This document shows, in pieces, positions 43,728-52,639 of a DNA stretch of 64,000 bases. The stretch lies in the NCBI RefSeq assembly GCF_051414115.1, contig NZ_JBLKNZ010000001.1, positions 1,488,001 through 1,552,000 on the forward strand, in the 5' to 3' direction. The notes below the pieces were generated by a model, which made no database searches, was not told the DNA's origin, and worked only from the letters and a program-made list of their open reading frames with translations. Source of the stretch: Halovenus marina (GTDB lineage Archaea; Halobacteriota; Halobacteria; Halobacteriales; Haloarculaceae). Position 1 is the first letter of the stretch, and each line of letters begins with the position of its first letter. The translations under genes and the position numbers were made by a program.

Positions 43728-45335
43728 TCACGCGTCCGGGTCGAGACTGGTGACTGTGCCGACGCCCTTGCTCTGTCCTTCGCGGAACACGAAGCGCTGG
43801 CCCTCCTCGATCAGGTAGGGCCGGAACTTGAAGCGAACCGTCGCCGTGCCGGTGTCGCCGGGCAGTAGCTGTTCGTTCTCGGGATAGAAGGCGGCGGCCT
43901 CGCTTATCGTCTCCAGATGCACTACTGGCTCGTAGCCCGACCCGATCCGTGTCGGGTGATTGAGCACCATCACCTCGGCCTCGAACTCCCGAACTGGACT
44001 GGGATCGGCGGTTCGTGGAAGCAACACCATGCCGCGCTCGATTTCCTCCTCGTCGACGCCTTTGAGCGCGATGCCGACGATGCGGCCAGCGCTCGCTTTG
44101 TCGACGCGGTGGTAGTGCATCTCGATGCTGCGGACCTCGACGTCCCGGAATCGGCCGTCTGGCATCGGCCCGAGGAGGAGTTCGTCGCCCGCTTCGAGTT
44201 CCCCCGAGCGGATCGTTCCCGACGCGACAGCACCGACACCGGTGACGCTGTACGTCCGGTCGACGTACATCTGGAAGGGTTCGCTGCGACGGGGGTCCTC
44301 GGTCTTGGGCAGGTTCTCGAAGAAGTCGTCGAGCGTCTCCAGCCCCTGCCCTGTGACGGCGCTCGTCGCAACGATTGGCACGACCGTCTCGCTTATCTCC
44401 TCGCGGGCGGCCTCGGCGCCGTGTCGAGCGACGCTGAGCGGCGTCCGGTCTGCTTCTCTAAGGAGTCGCTCGACTTCGCGCTCTACTGTTGCGACGCGGT
44501 CGTCCTCGACCAGATCGACTTTCGTGATCGCCACGATCGTCGGAAGGTCCGTCGCCAGCAGGATGCCAAGGTGCTCGCGAGTCGTCTGCGTCGGGCCGTC
44601 GTCTGCCGCGACAGTCAGGAGTCCGTAATCGATCTTCTGTCCGACCAGTCCGCGGATCGTCGTGCGGAGCCACGGTTCGTGCCCCACCGTATCGACGAAG
44701 GAGACGAGTCTGTCTGCCTCCTCGACTACGCTGGCGCGGTCGCCCTTTCGGTGGGGGTTGTCCATCCGCACCGGGCCGTCCTCGTCGAAGCCGTAGACGC
44801 CATACGAGAGATCGGCGGACAGGCCACGCTCTATCTCGTGGGGCTTGACGTCCAGATAGCTCCGGGTTCCGCCCTGCCCGTCGTCGCGCTGGCCGGTCAC
44901 CAGCGACCCGACGAGCGTGGACTTGCCGTGGTCGACGTGTCCAGCGGTTCCGACTACGATGTGTTCGTCGTCGGTCATCACGGAGCCTTCGCTGATCGTC
45001 GCGACGCCGACGAGTCCGTCGCCGTCGACACCCCACGTCTGTGCGTCCTCGATGTGAGCGTCGGCCTCGTCTGCCAGAATCGAGAGCACGTCCATCGACT
45101 CCGAGAAGGCATCTGGGGAGATGCCCGCGATGCCGCCGTCGTCGGTGATCCCGATGACGTAGGTTGCAGTGCCGTCACCGGAGAGCACGCGGTGTCGAAG
45201 CTGTGCAGCCAGACTCTCCAGTCGGCCCTCGGAGAGATGCAGATCCTTGGTGAGTCGCTCTTTGAACTCGACGCGTCCACCCTCGCGTTCCCCCTCGTCG
45301 ATTGCGCGTTCGAGAACGGCCCTGTCCGGGCTCAT
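43728..45335 (-). CDS. GTPBP1-like translational GTPase
   Basis: 535 residues. EF-Tu-type GTPase: G1 GHVDHGKST, G3 DTVGH, G4 TKVD, followed by domains II/III. A long N-terminal part (residues 1-125) resembles the start of eukaryotic GTPBP1/2. Haloarchaea carry this family; roles in mRNA turnover or ribosome rescue have been suggested for the eukaryotic proteins. Stands alone. Confidence 0.92.
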   Translation of the reverse strand: MSPDRAVLERAIDEGEREGGRVEFKERLTKDLHLSEGRLESLAAQLRHRVLSGDGTATYVIGITDDGGIAGISPDAFSESMDVLSILADEADAHIEDAQTWGVDGDGLVGVATISEGSVMTDDEHIVVGTAGHVDHGKSTLVGSLVTGQRDDGQGGTRSYLDVKPHEIERGLSADLSYGVYGFDEDGPVRMDNPHRKGDRASVVEEADRLVSFVDTVGHEPWLRTTIRGLVGQKIDYGLLTVAADDGPTQTTREHLGILLATDLPTIVAITKVDLVEDDRVATVEREVERLLREADRTPLSVARHGAEAAREEISETVVPIVATSAVTGQGLETLDDFFENLPKTEDPRRSEPFQMYVDRTYSVTGVGAVASGTIRSGELEAGDELLLGPMPDGRFRDVEVRSIEMHYHRVDKASAGRIVGIALKGVDEEEIERGMVLLPRTADPSPVREFEAEVMVLNHPTRIGSGYEPVVHLETISEAAAFYPENEQLLPGDTGTATVRFKFRPYLIEEGQRFVFREGQSKGVGTVTSLDPDA

Positions 45336-45405
45336 GCAACCGAATTACGGGCGATTGAATAAAAACCTTCCCCGGGACGAAACTACTGGACCGAGACAGG
45401 CGACC

Positions 45406-45688
45406 TTATCGAGAGCGTTCTTCGCCAGGGTCGTACTCCTCGCCTGGCTCAATCGGCGTCTCCGAGTGAACGATGTAGGTTCTGGCTTTCTGGTATCGCT
45501 TGTACAGATACACGGCCGGAAATGGAAGCAACAAAAGCGTGAATACGTACCTGCCGCGGGCGAAGAAGTACCCGGGCGAGAGCGGTCGCAAGCAGAATAT
45601 TCACATGCAGATATATCCAGAGCAGCCGTGTGACTGACTCCCAGTCGCCGTACAAATGTGACCAGAAGAACTGCTTGAGACAGTGCAT
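45406..45688 (-). pseudogene. Frameshifted small membrane protein
   Basis: Two minus-strand frames join into a plausible protein: residues from ATG 45688 (HCLKQFFWSHLYGDWE, then a membrane helix LLWIYLHVNILLATALA) and, one frame away, a second part with a helix (YVFTLLLLPFPAVYLYKRY) and an acidic tail ending EEYDPGEERSR at 45406. The shift lies at about 45575-45605. The second part alone would need a TTG start at 45591. Either a pseudogene or a sequencing slip. Confidence 0.4.
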
Positions 45689-45855
45689 ACTTCGTCATAT
45701 TTGACCACAGGTTGTTACTGTTATCCTGAATGAAAGTGGTACGGAACACGGAGACGGCAGCTACGACGTGGCCGGGTATCTCACGTCGCAAGTCCTCCTG
45801 AAATCGACCGGACGAGTCAGACAGCCGAATTGAGACACAGCGCCAGGAGTCGGTA
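45689..45855. other. Degraded intergenic DNA
   Basis: No supported gene. The stretch is less GC-rich than neighbours and contains no clear promoter or repeat; it is probably relic sequence flanking the frameshifted membrane protein. Confidence 0.4.
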
Positions 45856-46575
45856 TCAGTCAGTCGTTCCGACCCACTCGATCGCTTCGAGAAACCCATC
45901 CGCGTAGGTCGCCTCAGTGACGTAGTCGGCCGCCGCACGCACCGATTCGGGCGCGTTTCCGACTGCAATCGACGTTCCCACTGCCTCGAACATGGAGACA
46001 TCGTTCCGGGAGTCACCGATAGCGACGGTGTCTCCGAGCGCGAACGTCATCTGTGTGGCGATGGTCTCGAGCCCCTGTCCCTTGGAGACGTCGGGGGATT
46101 TGACGTGGTAGGCAAAGCCCGTATCGACCACGACGAGTCCGTGGTCGGCAGCGATCGCTTCGAGCGGTTCGAGTGGCTGGTCGCGGCTGACGGCCCGTTC
46201 GGTCTCGCGCCAGCGATTGATCAAATCGACTGTCCCCCATCCCGAGTCGTGTCCGGCCTCGCGGTAGTCAGCGAGAACAGCCGCTGCAGCGTCCGGGTTC
46301 CCGTGAACGGACAGGAAATCTGCCTGCTCGATGACGACCACGCCGCCGTTCTCTGCGATGACGGCCGAATCGATGCCGAGAAACTCACAGAGTGCCACGG
46401 GATAGGGCATCGCCTTGCCCGTCGCAACCACGACCGGAGCGGGCCAGGCGCGCAACACGTCGAGCGTCCGCGCGTCGAGCGCGCGGTTCTGGTCGGTCAA
46501 CGTCCCGTCGATATCGACTGCCAGCGGACCCACGTCCCCGGGGATTGCGGCGCGGAGCGCCTCTGTTTCGTCCAT
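45856..46575 (-). CDS. Archaeal phosphoglycolate phosphatase (HAD family)
   Basis: 239 residues. HAD motifs: VDIDGTLTD (motif I), VVVATGK (motif II), Lys in SPDVSKGQGL (motif III) and IGDSRNDVSMF (motif IV), with a C2 cap. This matches the TA0175-type archaeal phosphoglycolate phosphatase/sucrose-phosphatase group. ATG 46575 is preferred. Confidence 0.92.
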   Translation of the reverse strand: MDETEALRAAIPGDVGPLAVDIDGTLTDQNRALDARTLDVLRAWPAPVVVATGKAMPYPVALCEFLGIDSAVIAENGGVVVIEQADFLSVHGNPDAAAAVLADYREAGHDSGWGTVDLINRWRETERAVSRDQPLEPLEAIAADHGLVVVDTGFAYHVKSPDVSKGQGLETIATQMTFALGDTVAIGDSRNDVSMFEAVGTSIAVGNAPESVRAAADYVTEATYADGFLEAIEWVGTTD

Positions 46576-46744
46576 GCTGGCGCTTTGGCAAACGCGTGAT
46601 TTGACCCTTGCGATGCGCTGTGTCACACTGAGTATCGCGAATCTTTCCCACCGGGTGTCGGGAAATGTAGATCGCAGAATACACGCTTCAGGGTCGGGGA
46701 CGATACCACCGTTTAACATCCCTAAATTCAAATATTCGAACAGT

Positions 46745-47875
46745 ATGGAACGGCAAGAAGCCAAATCGCGTCTGGAATCGAGGTTACAATCTGCTGTCAA
46801 AGACAACTCTGACCTCCATTCCGCGTACTTGTTGGTCCATTCCGACAGCCGTGACCTTCACTGGAACCTAGCCACCGGTCAGACGGAGGGTATCGAAGCC
46901 GCTCCAGAGCAACCATACTACGCAGCCAGTATTGGCAAGACCTTTACCTCGACAATTGTGGCTATGCTCGCCGACGACGAGCAACTGCGTTTCGATGACC
47001 CAATCTCGGAGTACCTGTCTGAGTCAATTCTCGACGGTCTTCACACGATCAACGGCACAGACTACACAGACGATATCCGAATCCGTCATCTCCTCGGTCA
47101 CACCTCTGGACTCCCGCATTCCCTCCCCGAAGGCGGGAAGATGTTCTTGAACACTCGATTGGAAGAATCTCCCGAGGGGAACACACTGTTCGACGAGATG
47201 TTAGCGGAACCGGACCGGATATGGGAACCGGAGGAGACGATTGAGTGGACAAAACAAAATCTGGAACCGCACTTCCCACCTGGGGGGGACTGTTACTATT
47301 CCGAGTTCGGATACAACTTGCTCGGATTGATCATCGAAAGCGTAACTGAGCAACCGTATCACGAGGCGCTAGAGGAGTTCCTCTTTGATCCGTTGGGGAT
47401 GGATCACTCGTACTTACCGCCGTTCTCTGACCCTGCTGTCGAAAGTGAGTTTCCCACGGCCCCGTTTTATATCGACGAAACGAGGATCGATGTGGATGAC
47501 GTGCCCTCGTTGAGCGCATTCTACGCCGGTGGGCAGACGGTAAACACCGCAGAAGAACTATTCCAATTCCATCGGGCCTTGGTCGAGGGGGAACTCGTAG
47601 CCGAGGAGACGCTCCAGAAGATGCAGCAGTGGAACAAACTGTGGCAGGGAATCGACTACGGCTACGGCATCGTCCGCATCCGCCCATTACCGTTTCTCAA
47701 ACGCTTCCACTCGTGGGGTGGATTGGGTGCGAGCAGTGCGTTCATGCTGTACAATCCCACGATTGACGTGTACCTGATCGGGACCTTCAACCAGTGGTCG
47801 TACATGCGGAAGAGTATGATGTTCCTCCTCCGAACGCTGCGTTCGATTTCGAAGATAGAGCGATCCGGAGAATAG
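46745..47875 (+). CDS. Serine beta-lactamase-fold hydrolase (class C-like)
   Basis: 376 residues. Active-site S-x2-K in AASIGKTFTS, then the second motif in YYSEFGYNLLG, and LLGHTSGLP. The family includes esterases and D-aminopeptidases as well as beta-lactamases; no signal peptide is seen, so the substrate is probably cytoplasmic. Base composition is more AT-rich than the neighbours and the codon use differs (many aat, gaa, ttg), suggesting acquisition by transfer. Confidence 0.87.
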   Translation: MERQEAKSRLESRLQSAVKDNSDLHSAYLLVHSDSRDLHWNLATGQTEGIEAAPEQPYYAASIGKTFTSTIVAMLADDEQLRFDDPISEYLSESILDGLHTINGTDYTDDIRIRHLLGHTSGLPHSLPEGGKMFLNTRLEESPEGNTLFDEMLAEPDRIWEPEETIEWTKQNLEPHFPPGGDCYYSEFGYNLLGLIIESVTEQPYHEALEEFLFDPLGMDHSYLPPFSDPAVESEFPTAPFYIDETRIDVDDVPSLSAFYAGGQTVNTAEELFQFHRALVEGELVAEETLQKMQQWNKLWQGIDYGYGIVRIRPLPFLKRFHSWGGLGASSAFMLYNPTIDVYLIGTFNQWSYMRKSMMFLLRTLRSISKIERSGE

Positions 47876-48136
47876 CTTTGCAGGGGATGAAAACCCACGA
47901 TTTCAGTCCGCAGTCAGGAATCCCAGTGCCAACCGTGGGTTATCAGTGAGTAAGCCGCTCGTCGATACTCCCGGCTGTGTCTCCGTCCATTACTCAGTGA
48001 TGAACAGTTGAAAGGAAAAACCAATCGATCGCGGGAGTCCCACACAGTACGGGACCCTCGCGAGGGAATACGCTGGCGACACGTCCGATACACCGACGGG
48101 CGAGGGTTGAAACGGACAGAGATCCAATAAATCGGT
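47876..48136. other. Intergenic region without recognisable gene
   Basis: About 260 bp between the hydrolase and zinc-finger genes. A few short imperfect hairpins are present (for example CCCACG...CGTGGG near 47895-47940) that may end the upstream transcript. No ORF with coding character is seen. Confidence 0.4.
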
Positions 48137-48334
48137 ATGAGCGTCTCCAGCCCCTGTGAGATCTGTGGACGCGGAGAGGTCCGAGACACCTGTGACCGGT
48201 GTGGCAAACTCGTCTGTGAGAACCACTACGACGAGTCGCTGGGGTACTGCACCGCGTGCGTGGCCGAGGTCGGCCGTGGGGAGAGTAGGGAAGAGGAAGA
48301 CCTGCCAGATGGCGTCGACACCTATCGGTTTTAA
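48137..48334 (+). CDS. Small zinc-finger protein
   Basis: 65 residues with a dense Cys/His pattern: CEICGRGE, CDRCGK, CENHYDE, YCTACV. This resembles a HIT/B-box-like zinc finger of haloarchaea (HVO_2901-like, from memory). It binds probably two zinc ions; role unknown. A TATA-like CCAATAAATC lies 12 nt upstream, so translation may start leaderless. Confidence 0.82.
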   Translation: MSVSSPCEICGRGEVRDTCDRCGKLVCENHYDESLGYCTACVAEVGRGESREEEDLPDGVDTYRF

Positions 48335-48361
48335 TAGAAGTGTCTCTGCATAGAGCTGGCG

Positions 48362-49192
48362 TCAGCGATACTGGTTGAGACTTCGCTTGAGTTGTTTTGC
48401 GGCCTCGCCCGCCGCCTCGAAGTAGTCCCCCTGAGCGGTTTCGCCAGCGAAGATGATCCCCCGCGAAGAGTTGACCAGACCGACGCCGTCTGCGAGCCCG
48501 TGTTCGATTGCAGCGCGTTCATCGCCGCCCTGTGCGCCCACACCGGGGACGAGGAAGGGAAGACCCGGAACCGTCTCTCGGATCGATTCGAGTTCGTCGG
48601 GTGCAGTCGCGCCGACGACGAGCCCAATCGAACCCGCACTATCGGCCGAATCGCCGTTCCACGTCTCCGCGAGCGAGGCGACGTGTTCGTAGAGCGTTCG
48701 CCCGTCTGCGAGTTCCAGATCCTGCAGGTCCGCGCCGCCGCTGTTTGACGTTCGACAGAGGACGAAGACGCCGCCGTCTTTCCGGAGGAATGGGTCCAGC
48801 GAATCCCGGCCGAGATAAGGGTTGACGGTGATTGCGTCCGCCCCGAGGCCACCCTCAGCGGGTGTATCGAGCGCGCGAGCGTACTGGCGGGCGGTGTTGC
48901 CGATATCCCCGCGCTTTGCGTCAAGCAGCACCGGCACGTCCTTGCCGTGTGCGTACGCAATAGTTTCCCGGAGCGCCCGCCAGCCGTCGCTGTCCTCGTA
49001 GAAGGCGGCGTTTGGCTTGTAGCAGGCGGCGTGTTCGTGCGTGGCGTCGATGATCCGCCGATTGAACGCCCAGCGGGGCAGGTCTGCATCGGAGACAGCA
49101 TCGGGTAGCCGCTCGGTGTCAGGGTCGAGGCCAACCGAGACGACGCTGTCGGCAGCGTCGATACGATCCGCGAGACGGTCGAAAAACGTCAT
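48362..49192 (-). CDS. pyrF: Orotidine-5'-phosphate decarboxylase
   Basis: 276 residues, the longer class. Active-site signature LLDAKRGDIGNTA (Lys of the D-K-x2-D charge network), then GADAITVNPYLG. Last step of UMP synthesis. ATG 49192 is preferred over 49237, which adds an unaligned leader. The next minus-strand gene is 51 bp upstream. Confidence 0.95.
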   Translation of the reverse strand: MTFFDRLADRIDAADSVVSVGLDPDTERLPDAVSDADLPRWAFNRRIIDATHEHAACYKPNAAFYEDSDGWRALRETIAYAHGKDVPVLLDAKRGDIGNTARQYARALDTPAEGGLGADAITVNPYLGRDSLDPFLRKDGGVFVLCRTSNSGGADLQDLELADGRTLYEHVASLAETWNGDSADSAGSIGLVVGATAPDELESIRETVPGLPFLVPGVGAQGGDERAAIEHGLADGVGLVNSSRGIIFAGETAQGDYFEAAGEAAKQLKRSLNQYR

Positions 49193-49243
49193 GGGTGCTC
49201 TTCGCAGACGGTACCGTTGAACGTTCGGGTTTGACACCGATGG

Positions 49244-49681
49244 CTACGTCTGTTCGAGTACGTCGCGGACCACGTCCAGCGCAGGTTTGACCGCTGCGCC
49301 GGATGCAATCTGTACCGTCAGCACGTCGTCAGAGTACGACTCCCGGTCGATGGCGCTCGTGGAGTGAAACTCGCCACCGATGTCCCCGGATCTTCCCTCG
49401 ATCACGGTCAGTTCGCGGTGACGCTCATCGACACTTTCGAGGACTGTGTCGTCAGTAACGGTCAGTTGGAGGCGTGCGCCGTCTGGATACAGTCGCACCG
49501 CACCGACGTAGCTCTCACGATGCCGAATCCGGTACGCGACCGGCCCGTCCGACGACGGGGACACGTCCCGGTCTGCGTCGACGACGGTCACCCCTTCGAG
49601 TGGCTCGACGTCCAGACCGGTAAGTTCCGAAGCGAGCAACTGCGCGATGCGCTCGCCGTCGGTGATCCGGTCCTCAACCAC
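49244..49681 (-). CDS. Conserved haloarchaeal protein coupled to DUF2240
   Basis: 145 residues, no recognised domain. Two beta-rich halves with an Arg/Asp-rich surface and a late hydrophobic segment (DDVLTVQIASGAAVKPALDVV). The frame has no ATG near its start; a GTG at 49681 overlaps the DUF2240 stop by 8 bp, so it is probably translated by coupling. Context next to rps8e suggests an RNA or translation link (inference only). Confidence 0.72.
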   Translation of the reverse strand: MVEDRITDGERIAQLLASELTGLDVEPLEGVTVVDADRDVSPSSDGPVAYRIRHRESYVGAVRLYPDGARLQLTVTDDTVLESVDERHRELTVIEGRSGDIGGEFHSTSAIDRESYSDDVLTVQIASGAAVKPALDVVRDVLEQT

Positions 49682-50132
49682 TCTCCTCACCCCCAAGATG
49701 TTCCCGAACGCGGTCTGCGAGGTCGTCGACAGCGACCCCTTCGCGGTGGGCGTAGACGACCGCCGCGGCCTCGATTGTGACCCCGAGATCCGACTGGATC
49801 CGATTGATGTTCGCGACGGCCGTCTGTTTCTCGACGCCCGCGTCGACGATGGTGTCGAGCGCGCGCTCGAACGTACTCCGGGCCTGCAGGATGCTCTCGT
49901 CGGGTTCGAACCCGTCGGGGATCTCGATGGAGTGCGGGTCGAACGCGAGCGCGAGGCTGGCTGCCTCGCGGTCGAGCAGGCCCTCACCGTCCGCGACGGT
50001 GATCAGACGCTTGGCCTGGTCGGGCGAGAACCAGTCGCGGTCCAAGGAAAGCGCGACCACGAACTCGCTTTCGGGCATCTGCTCGACACCCTCCTGCCGG
50101 AAGGGTGCCGCGACGGCACGTCGGAGACTCAT
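49674..50132 (-). CDS. DUF2240 family protein
   Basis: 152 residues. Helical protein with ALSLDRDWFSPDQAKRLI at the start, a central EIPDGFEPDES, and an acidic C-terminus. The DUF2240 family is archaeal and uncharacterised; it often lies by rps8e. Start ATG 50132; divergent from rps8e with about 100 bp between. Confidence 0.85.
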   Translation of the reverse strand: MSLRRAVAAPFRQEGVEQMPESEFVVALSLDRDWFSPDQAKRLITVADGEGLLDREAASLALAFDPHSIEIPDGFEPDESILQARSTFERALDTIVDAGVEKQTAVANINRIQSDLGVTIEAAAVVYAHREGVAVDDLADRVREHLGGEESG

Positions 50133-50232
50133 CGTCGTTGTGGCCGGTCGGCAGGGGCCTAAATCTGTCGGGGTGTGTCGCTGGCACCTCCGAGTCGAGA
50201 GGTTCAAGTGTGGGCTGGCCGTTCGTTCGGCC

Positions 50233-50604
50233 ATGACAGACCACGGACGCTCGCTGCGCAAGCGGACTGGCGGACGACTGCGACCGAAACGCGACCGGCG
50301 CAAACACGAGATCGGGAACGAACCGACCGAGACACAGGTCGGGGACGCGAAACTCAAGACCGTCGACGCACGCGGCAACAGCACGAAGGTGCGAGCGATC
50401 AAAGCAGACACCGCAAGCGTCGCGACCGACGACGGCGTCGTCGCCGCGGAGATCGAGGACGTCGTCGAGAACCCGGCCGACCCGAACTACGCACGACGGA
50501 ACATCATCACGCGCTCGGCCATCGTTGAGACCAGCGCGGGCCGCGCGCGCGTCACCTCACGACCCGGACAGGACGGCCAGATCAACGCCGTTCTCGTCGA
50601 GTAG
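50233..50604 (+). CDS. rps8e: 30S ribosomal protein S8e
   Basis: 123 residues, basic N-terminus typical of the family (GRSLRKRTGGRLRPKRDRRKHE, residues 5-26, here read in two parts), then an acidic haloarchaeal body. Binds the small subunit. Single gene with own promoter. Confidence 0.95.
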   Translation: MTDHGRSLRKRTGGRLRPKRDRRKHEIGNEPTETQVGDAKLKTVDARGNSTKVRAIKADTASVATDDGVVAAEIEDVVENPADPNYARRNIITRSAIVETSAGRARVTSRPGQDGQINAVLVE

Positions 50605-50678
50605 TTCGCTCTCGTTCTCGCCCCAGTGCCGTTTCCGCAGTGACACACACTTATCCGGTAACGCCTCCTGTGTGGAGT

Positions 50679-51659
50679 ATGCGATTTGGCATCATCAGCA
50701 CGGCGGCCATCGCCCGCACCGCCGTCATCCCGGGCATCACAAAAAGCGACCACACCGTACAAGCGATCGGATCCCGAGATGGAGACCGGGCCAGGCAGGT
50801 TGCGGACGAACACGACATCCCTGACGCGTACGGTTCCTACGAGGAATTGCTCGACGCGCCGGACATCGATGCCGTCTACAATCCGCTTCCCAACTCGATG
50901 CACGCTGAGTGGTCGAAGCGAGCCGCCGACCACGGACTCGACGTGCTCTGTGAGAAGCCACTCACAGCAAACGCCGTGGAGGCCCGTGACTTGGCCGCGT
51001 ACTGTCGCGAGCGGGACGTGACGCTGATGGAAGCGTTCATGTACCGGTACCATCCGCGCAACGAGCGGGCGTACGAACTGGCTCAGAGCGCTCTCGGGGA
51101 GGTCTACTCGGTCAGCGGCACGCTCCACTATCCGCTCTCAGATTCCGCGGACTTCCGCCTGGACCCGGCGTACGCGGGCGGGAGTCTCATGGATCTGGGT
51201 TGCTATCCGGTGTCGGTCGCCCGGTGGATACTTGGCGAACCTGACCGCGTGTACGCTCGCGCCCGCGACTCCGGGGACTACGGTGTCGACACCCGAATGA
51301 TGGGGATGCTGGTCTACGACACCGGTGAGACAGCGCAGTTCGACTGCTCGTTCGACACCGAACCTGTCCAGCGGTATCGCATCGAGGGGACCGGGGGCTG
51401 GGTCGAGGCCGAGCAGGGGGTCACGTTCAACGCACCAACTGAGGAGTCGACGAGTCTCTCGTATCGCATGGACGGGCGGCGCGGTCGCGAGGAGTTCGAT
51501 CCAGCAGACCAGTACCGCCTCGAAGTCGAGCACTTCGCTGACTGTGTTGAGACGGGGACGACACCCCGAACCGGACCAGAGGAGGCGATCCGAAATATGG
51601 CCGTCCTCGACGCGCTCTACGAGAGTGCAGAGTACGGCGAGGAAGTCGAACTCGGATAG
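50679..51659 (+). CDS. Gfo/Idh/MocA family oxidoreductase
   Basis: 326 residues. Rossmann N-terminus (FGIISTAAIARTAVIPGI), EKPLT with the conserved Lys, and the C-terminal beta-sheet (AGGSLMDLGCYPVS). Related haloarchaeal enzymes include NADP-dependent D-xylose dehydrogenase, but other sugars are possible. Not in a sugar operon here. Confidence 0.9.
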   Translation: MRFGIISTAAIARTAVIPGITKSDHTVQAIGSRDGDRARQVADEHDIPDAYGSYEELLDAPDIDAVYNPLPNSMHAEWSKRAADHGLDVLCEKPLTANAVEARDLAAYCRERDVTLMEAFMYRYHPRNERAYELAQSALGEVYSVSGTLHYPLSDSADFRLDPAYAGGSLMDLGCYPVSVARWILGEPDRVYARARDSGDYGVDTRMMGMLVYDTGETAQFDCSFDTEPVQRYRIEGTGGWVEAEQGVTFNAPTEESTSLSYRMDGRRGREEFDPADQYRLEVEHFADCVETGTTPRTGPEEAIRNMAVLDALYESAEYGEEVELG

Positions 51660-51726
51660 AGACCATCACGGTAGACGAATACGTTCGCGTCAAGTGTCTT
51701 GGGAGTCCCGTCCTGAGTGGACAGCG

Positions 51727-52032
51727 ATGACTGGCCGCGACGAGGAACTCCGCGATCTCGCCAGCACACTGCGCGAGCACGATGCCGTGCATGACGCCTT
51801 CCTCGCGAAGAGTTTCACAGATCATCTCCTCATCGTCGACAACACGGCTGGCGAACGACTCCCGGAGGACATCGTTGCGCGACTCCGGGCACACGACCTT
51901 CGCGGTGCAAACGAGGTGTACTCAGAAGGTGTGACCGACGTTTCCTTCGCGGGCGACATCGGCAACGCGACGCGCCACCAGTTCGTCGACGTTCGGACCC
52001 GTGGCGACCACCAGTCCTACACCGTCGAGTGA
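51727..52032 (+). CDS. Conserved haloarchaeal hypothetical protein
   Basis: 101 residues. Acidic alpha/beta protein with HDAVHDAFLAKSFTDHLLIVDN and a C-terminal strand pair. No known domain recognised. ATG 51727. Confidence 0.7.
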   Translation: MTGRDEELRDLASTLREHDAVHDAFLAKSFTDHLLIVDNTAGERLPEDIVARLRAHDLRGANEVYSEGVTDVSFAGDIGNATRHQFVDVRTRGDHQSYTVE

Positions 52033-52053
52033 GAGGCGGGGAGTTCGATCCAA

Positions 52054-52584
52054 CTACTCTGGTACGTCGACGACGGCGGGCGGGCCGCTCGCTCTGGACG
52101 AGTCGAGACAGGCACGTTGTGTGTCGGGCAAATCGCGGGACTCGAACACGTCGAGTCCGGCCTCGTACCGCGAGCGGTCGCGGTCACGCTCGGGGTCGTA
52201 GACGAGTTCGAGTTCGGCGATGCCCGTCTGCTCGCCGGTCGACTGAAATCCGGCCCGATAGCACGCGCGATAGGCGACGGGGTTGTTGACCGCGATCCCG
52301 ACAGTCTCGTATCGTTCCTGCAGTCGATGGGCACAGAACCGGAGCAGGCGCGCGCCGATCCCCTCGCCTCGTCGGTCGTCTCTGACAGTGACGTACCGAA
52401 GGCGAACAGCCGTCTCGTCGCTGTAATCACGACTGAACGCGACCGCCCCGAGAATCGCTTCGTTCTCTCGCACGACCGCTTTCCCGGTGTTCGAGACGAC
52501 GAACTTGCCCGCGTACGCGAACTCCCGGTGGTCGAGTTCGAGCGTCGGTTCGTCTGCCTCCCAGCCGTCTATCTCGAAGTCCAC
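52054..52584 (-). CDS. GNAT family N-acetyltransferase
   Basis: 176 residues. Acetyl-CoA loop R-x2-G-x-G/A in DRRGEGIGARLL, a preceding strand LRYVTVRD and the late AYRACYRAGF. Transfers acetyl groups; substrate unknown. Its C-terminus is followed closely by the stop of the hypothetical gene on the other strand. Confidence 0.9.
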   Translation of the reverse strand: MDFEIDGWEADEPTLELDHREFAYAGKFVVSNTGKAVVRENEAILGAVAFSRDYSDETAVRLRYVTVRDDRRGEGIGARLLRFCAHRLQERYETVGIAVNNPVAYRACYRAGFQSTGEQTGIAELELVYDPERDRDRSRYEAGLDVFESRDLPDTQRACLDSSRASGPPAVVDVPE

Positions 52585-52639
52585 ACGCTAATGCGGGAAC
52601 GACAGCCGCTTGACTCTTCTTTTTCCGGCCGTGGTCCTG

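Noticed and set aside
43917..45362. 481-codon plus-strand open frame
   Set aside because: Antisense shadow of the GTPBP1-like GTPase, whose G motifs are on the minus strand.
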